In this document: piece after piece, positions 18,805 through 27,918 of the stretch
How the letters are laid out: each line of letters starts with the position of its first letter
How positions within the stretch are numbered: position 1 is the first letter of the stretch
Assembly (NCBI GenBank): GCA_021797555.1
Contig: JAJZZM010000001.1
Coordinates: forward strand, 40,864-104,863
Reading direction: 5' to 3'
Origin: Thermoplasmata archaeon
Lineage (GTDB): Archaea; Thermoplasmatota; Thermoplasmata; Thermoplasmatales; Thermoplasmataceae
DNA length: 64,000 nucleotides
Position numbers and translations under genes: made by a program
The notes under the pieces: generated by a model
What the model was told of the DNA's origin: nothing
Databases searched by the model: none
What the model saw: the letters and a program-made list of their open reading frames with translations, nothing else

Positions 18805-19734
18805 GTGGATTACAAAATGCTGGAAAATTTGTGGAGTTCAAATAATTTGGACAATCTGATTAAATTTTATAAATTTATAAATAATCCTGAGAAGGCATAT
18901 AATTTCTCCATAAACAGGAAAAAGCCGGACATAAAAATATATCACCATAATAATAATTCCAGTATATGTTTTATAATTCCAACTATTAGCATAGATAATT
19001 TTTTGAAAACTTCTTATTGGAACCTTGTTTCCAGATTTGATGCAGTAATCGTTGAATCAGGCGGGCAATATTTTAACTATGCCAGGAGCATAAATAATGG
19101 CATATGCAAGGCGTTAAAATATGATTATAAAACACTGATATTGAGCAATGATGATATGGAAATTATTGACAACAGTGATAAATTATTAGAAGAAATAGAA
19201 AATTTAAGGGAATTTGATATTATATTGCCAACAAAGATTAGAAAAGGCAAATCCAATTTCTCAATATCAGATCAATTTAATATTGTTAATTTTAATGCTA
19301 TAACCAGATATACAAATTATATCAACTGGTTTATTAACAAAAATGCCAATTTCAATGAATTCAGAGCCATATTAAAAGGTATTGATGGCTATAAATATAC
19401 TATATTTGAAGGCAGTGGAAACAAAAAACTGGATAATCTTATTTTAAAATTCCTTAAAATAAAATATGGCAAAATTCCATTATTTAACTCCTTTGGTATA
19501 TTCAAAAGATCGGTTTTGGAAAAAGAGAATATGGATGAAACCTTTATAAATGGTAAGGAGGATTATGAATTTGTTATAAGACTGGTTAATGATAAATTTT
19601 CATTTGGCAAAAGCACATTCAGAATAGCAGACATAGGTGGTCAATCACTGAACAAATATAATAACAATCTGAGGATTTTAAAGGATTTATTATCAGAATT
19701 AATTCTTAATTATTATATTGAAAACTATTTTTAA
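18805..19734 (+). CDS. Divergent GT2-type glycosyltransferase
   Basis: A 309-residue protein with a GT-A pattern but a changed N-terminus. SSICFIIPTISIDNFL stands for the first strand, KTLILSNDDMEII (about residues 110-122) for the DXD region (Asn-Asp-Asp), and NGKEDYEFVIRLVND (about 255) for the conserved ED acid/base region. The first 45 residues are extra relative to typical GT2 enzymes. Start is GTG at 18805, with an ATG four codons later as an alternative. It has no close paralogue here and stands alone. Assignment rests on motif order only. Confidence 0.65.
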   Translation: MDYKMLENLWSSNNLDNLIKFYKFINNPEKAYNFSINRKKPDIKIYHHNNNSSICFIIPTISIDNFLKTSYWNLVSRFDAVIVESGGQYFNYARSINNGICKALKYDYKTLILSNDDMEIIDNSDKLLEEIENLREFDIILPTKIRKGKSNFSISDQFNIVNFNAITRYTNYINWFINKNANFNEFRAILKGIDGYKYTIFEGSGNKKLDNLILKFLKIKYGKIPLFNSFGIFKRSVLEKENMDETFINGKEDYEFVIRLVNDKFSFGKSTFRIADIGGQSLNKYNNNLRILKDLLSELILNYYIENYF

Positions 19735-20106
19735 TGTAAAATTTTATTCATGAATTATCTTTATTTAATGAGATAAAAAACTATGTTGCACATGTTGATA
19801 ATGACCATGTTGAAATAATATAACAAAGGCGTTTATTGAAAACGCAATAAAAATATTTTTATACTTTGATTGTAAATTTTAGCATGTATAACAATTATAT
19901 GCATTCATAACTAAAAGCATTATAAATATATTAAAATAAAGATTTTTATTGATATTATAATTATAATATTAGATTAATTTGTCCTTTAGAAATTGTTTAA
20001 TTATTAATAAACATCATAAATTTATAAAACAATAAATATCATCATGGGATAATAGAATACGTCAATTAATGGAACCTCAATTCCTGGTTCGTCTTATTCG
20101 TCAGTT
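19735..20106. other. Intergenic region upstream of the TDT transporter
   Basis: About 370 bases, mostly A/T. The last 50 bases stay open in the transporter frame back to a stop at 20053 and encode NGTSIPGSSYSSV, which resembles family sequence (see the transporter). A stretch near 19950 (TTTTTATTGATATTATAATTATAATATTAG) resembles one near 16410 and may be a shared promoter type. No other gene is seen. Confidence 0.35.
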
Positions 20107-21030
20107 ATGGGTATTGAAATAACATCCATTGCATTCCGGTTATTAAAAATTCAGGAAATATCAATATTTCTGCTATATACAGGCTTAATTATATATTTAT
20201 CACTTTCATTAATCTTTTTGTTTAAGATAATACAATTTACAAAAAATATATCATTTATTAGCAGGAATAAAATATTGGGTTATTTTACATTTTCAGCAGG
20301 CAGTGCAGTTCTTGGTACAAGGCTAATCGTGAATGGGTTATATTTCTTTGCCTATTTACTTTTTTATTTAACAATAGTATCAATTGCTGTTTTTGCAATA
20401 ATGTATTTCAATGAATACAGAATAAAGATAGATTTACATTTTTACTTCATGCCATTTATATCAATTTTAAGTTTTTCCGTACTATTTTCTCAGATGTTAT
20501 ATATTATAAATATAAGGTCTCAATATTATACGCTGCTTTTAACATTTTTATTTTTGGCAGGCAATGCCGGATATATTGCAGTAACCGCAAAGGCGTTTAA
20601 ATCGTATAATAAAATATTCAATTCATCAAAAATAAATGGATTTTATATGGTTTATGCCGGGATTGGGTCACTTGCATCCCTAGCCGGGCTAAATGCCATT
20701 AAAATTATTTCAAATGTTTTTGTTTTTGCTTTTATTGAGAAATTATCATATATTGATTATTTCTATGGCATTATAATGTCATTTTTTGTATTGACCCTAT
20801 TTTTTATTAAATTTATAAGAAATATAAGTCATAAATACAGTGTTAGCTGGTGGGGCGCTGTCTTCCCACTGGGGGTTTTATCTGCAGGATCATCAATAGT
20901 ATGGTTTTTAACCGGTATTCCTGCTGTTAAATATTTTGCTTATTTTTATGCGTTCATGGCTTTAATTCTGATTATATATGCATTTATACATATTTCATGG
21001 ATATTTATATCTGAATTGAGGAGTAAGTAG
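20107..21030 (+). CDS. TDT/SLAC1-type transporter (tellurite-resistance/dicarboxylate family)
   Basis: A 307-residue membrane protein with about nine to ten helices. VMGIEITS at the start corresponds to the VMGTGI segment of helix 1. FTFSAGSAVLGTRL (about 58-71) and WWGAVFPLGVLSAG (about 249-262) match conserved TDT helices. The family moves C4-dicarboxylates, sulfite or other small anions through five helical hairpins. The visible ATG removes residues that relatives have before helix 1, and in-frame codons upstream (PGSSYSSV) look genuine but carry no standard start before a stop at 20053. The gene may be slightly damaged or use a rare start. It is unrelated to glycan synthesis. Confidence 0.7.
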   Translation: MGIEITSIAFRLLKIQEISIFLLYTGLIIYLSLSLIFLFKIIQFTKNISFISRNKILGYFTFSAGSAVLGTRLIVNGLYFFAYLLFYLTIVSIAVFAIMYFNEYRIKIDLHFYFMPFISILSFSVLFSQMLYIINIRSQYYTLLLTFLFLAGNAGYIAVTAKAFKSYNKIFNSSKINGFYMVYAGIGSLASLAGLNAIKIISNVFVFAFIEKLSYIDYFYGIIMSFFVLTLFFIKFIRNISHKYSVSWWGAVFPLGVLSAGSSIVWFLTGIPAVKYFAYFYAFMALILIIYAFIHISWIFISELRSK

Positions 21031-21304
21031 TTGCATAATTCATTTTAACAAAATTTTAATTCAACATAAATTCCTTGCATGTTAAATACATGGAATTGAT
21101 TGGCTTTTTATGATACCAAAACCTTTTATTTTTAGATTAAATAACTCTATAAATATAGGTTTTAATTATAGAGGAAATTACTATAAAAATATAATAATCA
21201 ATGAAAGATTTCTTGGATAATAGTGTATTATAAAGATAGAATAAACTATTAAATATATACATTATAATAAAATACGAGGATTGTTTAAGATTTCAGTAAT
21301 AATA

Positions 21305-21535
21305 TTATATTTGGCTAAATTTAGGGATTATTACAGAGGATTTTTAAATAAATTAAAGGAAAACCATAAAAGAATAATTATTATAATGGATGATGATAAA
21401 TGTTTCATGAAATGGAAATATTTTTATTTAATACTTAATATTCAGGATCAATTATTATAATTATTACTTGCAATTATCAATAAATGAAAGTGTAGTAACA
21501 CTATCAATGGCATATGAAGAAAATTATGGTAATTT
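21305..21535 (+). mobile_element. IS481-like element, small relic
   Basis: Within the 21031-21638 gap. It shares two blocks with the copy at 25288-25833: KFRDYYRGF followed by the segment around ATGATAAATGT.TCATGAAATGGAAA, and SINESVVTLSMAYEEN against SIDERPVVTPSMAYEE. The middle, including the DDE core, is missing. The sequence is full of stops. The rest of the gap shows nothing. Confidence 0.65.
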
Positions 21536-21638
21536 AAATGTTAAAAATAATAAGTATATATGAGAACTCATTTTAGGATACCTACTTTTAAAAATGCATA
21601 ACGAAAATTAAAATATAACTATACTATTAAACAAAAAT

Positions 21639-22694
21639 ATGAAGTCGGCACTAATTACAGGCATAACAGGTCAGGATGGGGCATATCTTGCAAAGTTATT
21701 ATTAGAAAAAGATTATAAGGTTTATGGATTATACAGAAGGTTAAGCACACCAAATTTCTGGAGACTCCAAAATCTAAATATATACAATAGGGTTAATTTA
21801 ATATCCGGTGATTTAACAGATTTATCATCTGTTTTAAATGCCTTTAAGGCATCAAATCCTGATGAGGTTTATCATCTAGCAGCACAGAGCTTTGTAGAAG
21901 CCTCCTTTGAATCACCATTGGCAACAGCAGAGGTCACAGGATTATCAACAACAAGGATTTTAGAGGCGGCAAAATTATATTACCCAAATACTAGGGTATA
22001 TTATGCAGGCACAAGTGAGATGTTCGGATCATCTTATGATGAAAATGGCCTTAATGAAAATTCTATTTTTAAGCCAATGAGTCCATATGCAGCTGCTAAA
22101 CTATACGGCTACTGGATATCAAATATTTACAGGAATGGCTATAAATTATTTGTGTCATCTGGAATACTCTTTAACCATGAATCTGAAATAAGGGGTTTGG
22201 AATTTGTAACAAGAAAGATAGTAAATGAGGTTGCAAAAATACATTACGGCCTAGAAAAAAAGATAAGGCTTGGAAATATAAAGGCAAAAAGGGATTGGGG
22301 ATATGCACCGGAATATGTTGAGGCAATGTACAGGATGCTACAGCAGGATTCACCTGATGATTATGTAATTGCAACAAATGAAACACATAGTGTAGAGGAG
22401 TTTTTACAGCTAGCGTTTGATTATATAAATGAAGATTACACAAAATACCTTGAGATTGATAAAAGGTTTTTAAGACCTTTGGATGTTCCTGCATTAAAAG
22501 GAGATTATTCCAAGGCTAGGGATAAACTTGGCTGGGAGCCTAAAATAAAGTTCAATGAAATTGTAAAATTGATGATGAAGGCAGAGCTTAAAAGGTGGGA
22601 ATTATATTTAAATGGAGAGCAGTTCCCATGGGATGTCCCCAACTATCCAAATGAGAATGCTTTATTAAAAACTTATTACAAGGTGAAAAAATGA
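21639..22694 (+). CDS. gmd: GDP-mannose 4,6-dehydratase
   Basis: A 351-residue short-chain dehydrogenase of the extended type, near full family length. TGITGQDG (residues 7-14) is the NAD(P)-binding glycine motif. YYAGTSEMFG places Thr125/Glu127, and SPYAAAKLYGYW gives Tyr150 and Lys154. SGILFNHES..RG and VTRKIV are hallmarks of Gmd. It converts GDP-D-mannose to GDP-4-keto-6-deoxymannose in the cytoplasm. Its stop overlaps the start of the aminotransferase gene by four bases (ATGA), so the two are translated together and the keto sugar is probably handed straight on. Both strands' neighbours are IS relics and gaps, so this is a compact two-gene cassette. Confidence 0.95.
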   Translation: MKSALITGITGQDGAYLAKLLLEKDYKVYGLYRRLSTPNFWRLQNLNIYNRVNLISGDLTDLSSVLNAFKASNPDEVYHLAAQSFVEASFESPLATAEVTGLSTTRILEAAKLYYPNTRVYYAGTSEMFGSSYDENGLNENSIFKPMSPYAAAKLYGYWISNIYRNGYKLFVSSGILFNHESEIRGLEFVTRKIVNEVAKIHYGLEKKIRLGNIKAKRDWGYAPEYVEAMYRMLQQDSPDDYVIATNETHSVEEFLQLAFDYINEDYTKYLEIDKRFLRPLDVPALKGDYSKARDKLGWEPKIKFNEIVKLMMKAELKRWELYLNGEQFPWDVPNYPNENALLKTYYKVKK

Positions 22695-23803
22695 TTCCTG
22701 TTTCAGAACCAGACATATCTGAAAAAGAAATAGATTATGTTACTGATGCTGTAAGGTCTGGGTGGGTTAGCTCCCATGGAAAATATATTGATGAATTTGA
22801 ATCAAAATTTTCCAAATTTATTGGGACAAAATATGGTTTAACTGTATCAAATGGAACTGCGGCTTTACATCTGGCATTATCGGCACTTGGCATAAAAAAT
22901 GGTGATGAAGTTATAGTACCCGATTTAACATTCATAAGCCCTGTTAATGCTGTTTTATATAATAATGCAACGCCGGTTTTATGTGACGTGACAAAAAAAG
23001 ACTGGTGCATTGACACAGATAAAATAGAATCGTTGATTAATAATAAAACAAAGGCAATAATAGCAGTGCATTTATACGGAAATTCGGCTAATATGGATAA
23101 ATTAATGGAAATAAAGAAAAAATATAATTTATATTTAATAGAGGATACTGCAGAATCACTTGGAACAGAATATAAGGGCAAGAGGCTTGGATCTTTTGGC
23201 GATGTTGGGTGCTTTTCATTCTATGGGAATAAAACCATGACAACAGGAGAAGGTGGATTCTGCACAACAAATAATGAAGAATTGTATAATAAAATGCTCA
23301 TATTAAGGGATCACGGAATGACATCTAAAAAAAGGTACTGGCATGAATTTATAGGCTATAACTACAGAATGACAAATATGCAGGCAGCACTCGGATTAGC
23401 ACAGCTTGAGAGGCTAAATTATTTTATTGGGAAAAAAAGGGAGATAGCAAAATATTATTATAATAATCTAAAGGATTATGTTATAACCCATCCGATTGGT
23501 GAAAATTATAATGGCACATACTGGCTATACTCTATATTAATGAAAAATGAAGATGATAGAAATAGTTTAATGAATTTCCTTTATAAAAATGGAATAGACA
23601 CAAGGAGGTTCTTTTACCCCGCACATGAAATGCCACCATATAAAAAATATGACATGGGTAATTATGATAAATCAAAATATCTATCTGAAACCGGATTAAA
23701 CCTGCCAAGTAGTGTGAAGCTAAATAAAGAAGATATTAATTATATCTCTGAGAAAATAGTAGAACTAATTAAAAAATTACATGGAGAGAGGTTTAATATA
23801 TAA
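22691..23803 (+). CDS. per: GDP-perosamine synthase (DegT/DnrJ/EryC1 aminotransferase)
   Basis: A 370-residue PLP-dependent sugar aminotransferase. IPVSEPDISEKEIDYV is the family start. LYLIEDTAESLG contains the PLP-binding Asp152 and Glu155, and SFYGNKTMTTGEGG holds the Schiff-base Lys181. The GWVSSHGKYI and FRF/RRFFYPAH-type segments match the perosamine (RfbE/Per) branch. Placed directly after gmd with an ATGA overlap, it most likely aminates C4 of GDP-4-keto-6-deoxymannose, giving GDP-perosamine for the local glycosyltransferases. A related 4-amino product from another keto sugar is possible. No formyl- or acetyltransferase for the amine is seen in the window. Confidence 0.88.
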   Translation: MIPVSEPDISEKEIDYVTDAVRSGWVSSHGKYIDEFESKFSKFIGTKYGLTVSNGTAALHLALSALGIKNGDEVIVPDLTFISPVNAVLYNNATPVLCDVTKKDWCIDTDKIESLINNKTKAIIAVHLYGNSANMDKLMEIKKKYNLYLIEDTAESLGTEYKGKRLGSFGDVGCFSFYGNKTMTTGEGGFCTTNNEELYNKMLILRDHGMTSKKRYWHEFIGYNYRMTNMQAALGLAQLERLNYFIGKKREIAKYYYNNLKDYVITHPIGENYNGTYWLYSILMKNEDDRNSLMNFLYKNGIDTRRFFYPAHEMPPYKKYDMGNYDKSKYLSETGLNLPSSVKLNKEDINYISEKIVELIKKLHGERFNI

Positions 23804-24188
23804 GAAGTAAATAGTAATAAAATATACTTCTATTTTTGATGTAGAAACTGTATTATAACCTATTAGCAATATTTTTATATATCATAATACTTCATTATAA
23901 GTATATAAGAAGATAGATATCACACTAAATATACTTAATAAAACATGGAACTTAATATAAATATATAACAAGGTTTATTCATAGATTCAATAAATGTCTA
24001 TAGAAATTAATAATCGCAATATTGGATTAGGATGAAATATTGAAATATTATATTTCTAGAACAAAGAGATTATTTAACGAAACAATAAGACTTATAAAGC
24101 TTTAGAATATAATGCAAAAAATAATGTTGAATGTGGCTGACCTTTTGTATAAGAAAAAAATTAAATTATAAGAAGATATAATGAAATA
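23804..24188. other. Gene-free AT-rich gap
   Basis: About 385 bases between per and the next glycosyltransferase. No coding remnant, repeat or IS end recognised. Confidence 0.4.
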
Positions 24189-25079
24189 ATGGTTTATATT
24201 TCTGTAATAATTTCTTCATATAATAGGGTGAAATATCTAGACTCGGCTATAAGCAGTGTCTTAAATCAAAGTTTAGATAGGAAATATTATGAAATTATAG
24301 TAGTAAAAAATTTTAAAGATTCACATATAGATGAGCTAATTAAAAAAAACAATATAAAAAATGTTTATCTAAACGAAAAAAGTTTATCCATTAAGATTTT
24401 AAAAGGCTTGGATATTGCAGAAGGTGAAATTATATCTTTTTTAGATGATGATGATAGGTTTTCTGAAAGAAAACTGGAAAATGTTTATAATATATTTAAA
24501 AATAATAAAATTAATTATTACCATAATGATTCTATAATTGTTGATGATTTAGATCGTTTAATTAAATATAGGAAGTTAGGAATATCAGAAAATCTATCAT
24601 CCATTTCTATACGAAAAAGTATTATAGACACCAACATATTAAAAATGGTAAATAGGGGTATTGATTTAATAATGTTTTTATTTGCGTTAGAATATGGAGG
24701 TATATTAGAAGATAATAATAAACTAACAACATATAGATTACATAACAGTGTTAGTCATATAATATATAATAATTTTTCAGAATATAGAAATTTTGAGTTG
24801 CTTACATTAGACCATACGATTAGAGACTTTCAAAATATCAAATATAAATTTAAAAGCAAACAGGCAATAGAATTTATAAATGCATTTTTAAGCAGTTTAA
24901 TAATTAAAAAAAATATATTATTAAAAGCTAACTATAAAATACCTTATCTAAAATCATTTATTATGTCAAAATATTTTGGTATTAGATTTAGATTGGAATA
25001 TATACTAATTGTCATCTTATTTAAAATCAACAAAACTCTTACTACAAAAATTATATCAAAAATCTATGAAAAAAATTAA
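24189..25079 (+). CDS. GT2 family glycosyltransferase
   Basis: A 296-residue member of the local GT2 group, the most divergent of the four. It starts MVYISVIISSYNRVKYL, has SVLNQSLDRKYYEIIVVKN and FLDDDDRFSERKLENV (DXD site near residue 88), and ends with TYRLHNSVSH as the YR.H block. The C-terminal 60 residues are hydrophobic and basic (FRLEYILIVILFKINK), suggesting membrane attachment. It is followed by IS481-like fragments. As the first glycosyltransferase after gmd-per, it is a reasonable candidate to use GDP-perosamine, but position is the only evidence. Confidence 0.88.
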   Translation: MVYISVIISSYNRVKYLDSAISSVLNQSLDRKYYEIIVVKNFKDSHIDELIKKNNIKNVYLNEKSLSIKILKGLDIAEGEIISFLDDDDRFSERKLENVYNIFKNNKINYYHNDSIIVDDLDRLIKYRKLGISENLSSISIRKSIIDTNILKMVNRGIDLIMFLFALEYGGILEDNNKLTTYRLHNSVSHIIYNNFSEYRNFELLTLDHTIRDFQNIKYKFKSKQAIEFINAFLSSLIIKKNILLKANYKIPYLKSFIMSKYFGIRFRLEYILIVILFKINKTLTTKIISKIYEKN

Positions 25080-25287
25080 TTATAAATGAAGATATATTCA
25101 AAAAAGGAGGATTAAAGTATATATCCATGCCTTCAAATAAAAATTGAGAATATTAGATCATTGGTAAGATACGGATTTTGGAAAGAAATTTTAGAAGGAT
25201 CAAGTAAGTGAACACTATAATCAAGTATTGATAATTCTTCACAAAGGTATTTACCTAATGTAGATGATTCTATTATTATATCATGAT

Positions 25288-25410
25288 CATTATATTAATG
25301 ATTACAACAATATAAGGTCACATTCTACATTGGATTATTATTCACCGTTGCAGTTCCTTGATAAATGGAACAATGACAGTAAATTTAGTGAATACTATAG
25401 GGGTTTTTAA
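25288..25410 (+). pseudogene. Transposase (integrase-core) C-terminal fragment
   Basis: One frame reads HYINDYNNIRSHSTLDYYSP then LQFLDKWNNDSKFSEYYRGF and stops at 25408. The YN..R.HSTL.Y.SP..F pattern is the C-terminal tail of IS3/IS481-type integrase-core transposases. It abuts a fragment of a different transposase, and the same junction is visible in the relic at 21305, so the two were joined before duplication. Confidence 0.6.
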
Positions 25411-25470
25411 AGAATTTGAAGGATGGTTACAGAAGAAGAAAGAGTAATTATTATAAGAGGTCGATGATAA

Positions 25471-25833
25471 ATGTATCATGAAATGGAAAGATTTTTGTTT
25501 AATAATCACTATCCAGGATCACATGGCACTCAGTTATTCTCAAATGGCAAGAATGGAATAATAGGTGATAAGAATAAGCTTCAAAAATATCTTGATGATA
25601 ATAATATAAAGCATATATTGGCAAGAATAGACCATCCACACACAAATGGAAAATTAGAGAGATTAAATTATACAATAAAGAGGTTAAGGCCTTATTTTAG
25701 TACATGGGATGAAGTAGTATATTATTACAATTATAAAAGAAGACATATGTCATTATCAATAGATGAAAGACCTGTTGTAACACCATCAATGGCATATGAG
25801 GAAAAGGGAGGTAAGTTATATGAAAAGCAATAA
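25471..25833 (+). pseudogene. IS481-like transposase, C-terminal fragment
   Basis: A 120-residue open frame: THTQLFSNGKNG-like region (second catalytic Asp replaced, SHGTQLFSNG against DYGTQFFSNG in the copy at 27015), LDDNNIKHILARIDHPHTNG, then KLERLNYTIKRL carrying the catalytic Glu, and RRHMSLSIDERPVVTPSMAYEE. The first catalytic Asp and the helix-turn-helix part are missing, so it cannot act alone. The ATG at 25471 is probably incidental. Confidence 0.75.
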
Positions 25834-25906
25834 ATTTATTAAGAAATTCATTTCAGGATATCACAATATGATAATATATATTAACAAATAAATAATAAGA
25901 GTAAAT

Positions 25907-26785
25907 ATGTATAGTATAAAAGAAATATATAAAGGATATAAATCAACTTTTCAAAATTATATAAGTGTACTTTTTTATAGAACATTTAAAAAAAATAAAA
26001 TTAAAATTAAATTAAATAATAATAAAATATGTTATTGGAATTATAAACAAGTTAAAAATTATCATTACTTATATAATAAATATTTGCAATGCTATCCTAA
26101 TTGTAATATTACAAATTTAACTCTATTTAATACAAATTTAAATGCTTTACAATTTAACTATAAAGGTATAGAAATACAATTATATGGAAGCTTAGACAAT
26201 GGAGATATTGTAGATGTTTTTCTCCATTGTGATTATTCTTGGTTAAATTCTAATAATAAAATAGTACTGGATATAGGTGCAAACATTGGCGATTCATCAA
26301 TATATTTTGCATTAAACAATGCAAAGAAGGTAATAGCCCTGGAACCTTACCCGTATTCATATAACTATGCATTAAAAAACATTAATATAAATAACCTAAA
26401 TGATAAGATTACATTGTTAAATGCAGGCTATGGTGAGGATTCAGAAATAAAGGTGGATGAAAATAAAATAACAGATGCAGGAACAGATTTAAAACCGTCA
26501 AAAAATGGGAAAAATATAAAATTATACTCATTGAAAACATTAATAAATGAATATAATTTAAATAATGAGGATTTATTGTTAAAAATGGACTGTGAGGGCT
26601 GTGAGTATAATTTATTAAATGAGGATAATGACGTATTAAGAAAATTTAAGAGGATTCAGATAGAATATCATTACGGCTATGATAAATTAATAAATAAACT
26701 AAAAGCATGTAATTTCAAAGTACAGTTTACTCAACCAAAAAAAATTAAAGAGATGTCATTAGGCTGGATATATGCTGAACTTTAA
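25907..26785 (+). CDS. FkbM-family methyltransferase
   Basis: A 292-residue protein. The first 115 residues are Asn/Lys/Tyr-rich and poorly conserved. The FkbM core follows: VLDIGANIGDSSIYFAL (SAM loop), VIALEPYPYSYNYALKNI, and LLLKMDCEGCEYNLL, the family's kMDcEG block. It ends IQIEYHYGYDKLINKL. FkbM enzymes usually O-methylate sugars or polyketides, so a sugar-capping role in the glycan pathway is likely. The 5' half is markedly more AT-rich than the core. A second FkbM gene lies at 35291. Confidence 0.88.
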   Translation: MYSIKEIYKGYKSTFQNYISVLFYRTFKKNKIKIKLNNNKICYWNYKQVKNYHYLYNKYLQCYPNCNITNLTLFNTNLNALQFNYKGIEIQLYGSLDNGDIVDVFLHCDYSWLNSNNKIVLDIGANIGDSSIYFALNNAKKVIALEPYPYSYNYALKNININNLNDKITLLNAGYGEDSEIKVDENKITDAGTDLKPSKNGKNIKLYSLKTLINEYNLNNEDLLLKMDCEGCEYNLLNEDNDVLRKFKRIQIEYHYGYDKLINKLKACNFKVQFTQPKKIKEMSLGWIYAEL

Positions 26786-27014
26786 ACCGTAGCACTAAAA
26801 GATATAGCTTTTAAAGACATTTTTTAGGATTTATTAGTTTATCGTGTTGAATTGAATATGTTATTATTTAAATATATTATATCCTAAGTAAAATATTATA
26901 ACTAAAAACAATATAGATATTTATAATTATTTTCGTGTCATATAAATAGTATATTGTCCCCTAAATATTTCCTATATACCCAGTAAAAATATAATAAAAG
27001 AATACAGACATAAA

Positions 27015-27830
27015 ATGAAGTTAAACGATAAAAAAATAAAATACATAATAAGGGAAAAGAATAAGAGAAGATCGTCAACAGAAATAACTAAAGAAATGAA
27101 AATAAGTACAATATATGTAAATTATATTTATAAAAAATATAAGGAAAATGGAGAATATATTATAAATAATAAAAGGAAATCAAAATAATAACAGATAATG
27201 AAATAGATATTGTTAAGAATATTAAAATTAAATACCCATTATGAGGTCCAGAAAGAATAAGAAAATACCTTAAGAAAAATAAATATAATATTATCTAAAA
27301 ACCATATATATAAAATATTGTTATCATTGAATATGGTTGATGTAAACAATAACAAGAAGAAACAAAGAAAGTATATAAAATATGAAAGGGAATATAGCAA
27401 TTCACTATGGCATATAGACTGGACTGAGTATAATAAAAAAGAGAAATTAATAATTATAGAGGATAATGCATCCAGATTTATAGTTGGATTAGGTGTATAA
27501 TAATGAGGAAACCATAGATAATACAATAAATACATTAATACATCAATAGAACTATATGGAAAACCAGATGAGATAATAACAGACTATGGTACTCAATTCT
27601 TCTCAAATGGAAAGAATGGAATAACAGGTGATAATAATAAATTCCAGAAATATTTAGATGATAATGGAATAAAAAATATACTGGCAAGAATAGACATCCA
27701 CAGACAAATAGCAAATTACATAGATTAAAGTCTTATTTTAGCACATTTAATAAAGTGATTTATTATTATAATTAATAAGAGCGTACATATCATTATCGAT
27801 AGATAATATATTATTTATAAAATATTAACT
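27015..27830 (+). pseudogene. IS481-like transposase, near full length but decayed
   Basis: Homology runs from MKLNDKKIKYIIREKNKRRS and a helix-turn-helix (STEITKEMKISTIYVNYIY) through SLWHIDWTEYNKKEKLII (first catalytic Asp) and IITDYGTQFFSNGKNG (second Asp) to KYLDDNGIKNILARID. The region of the catalytic Glu is shifted and broken. At least four stops or frame changes interrupt it. Upstream, AGTAAAAATATAATAAAAGAATACA (26985-27009) is shared with the relic at 29255 and probably marks the element's left end. Confidence 0.8.
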
Positions 27831-27918
27831 GTATATTTTGTAAATAGAAATATATTATATGCTAAAAAATAAATATAATTAGAAAAAGTTATAAAAGCAA
27901 TGATAATTATGATTTAGA

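Noticed and set aside
19790..19840. Short open frame near 19770-19820
   Set aside because: Only about 15 codons with no start context or similarity; typical chance frame in A/T-rich DNA.
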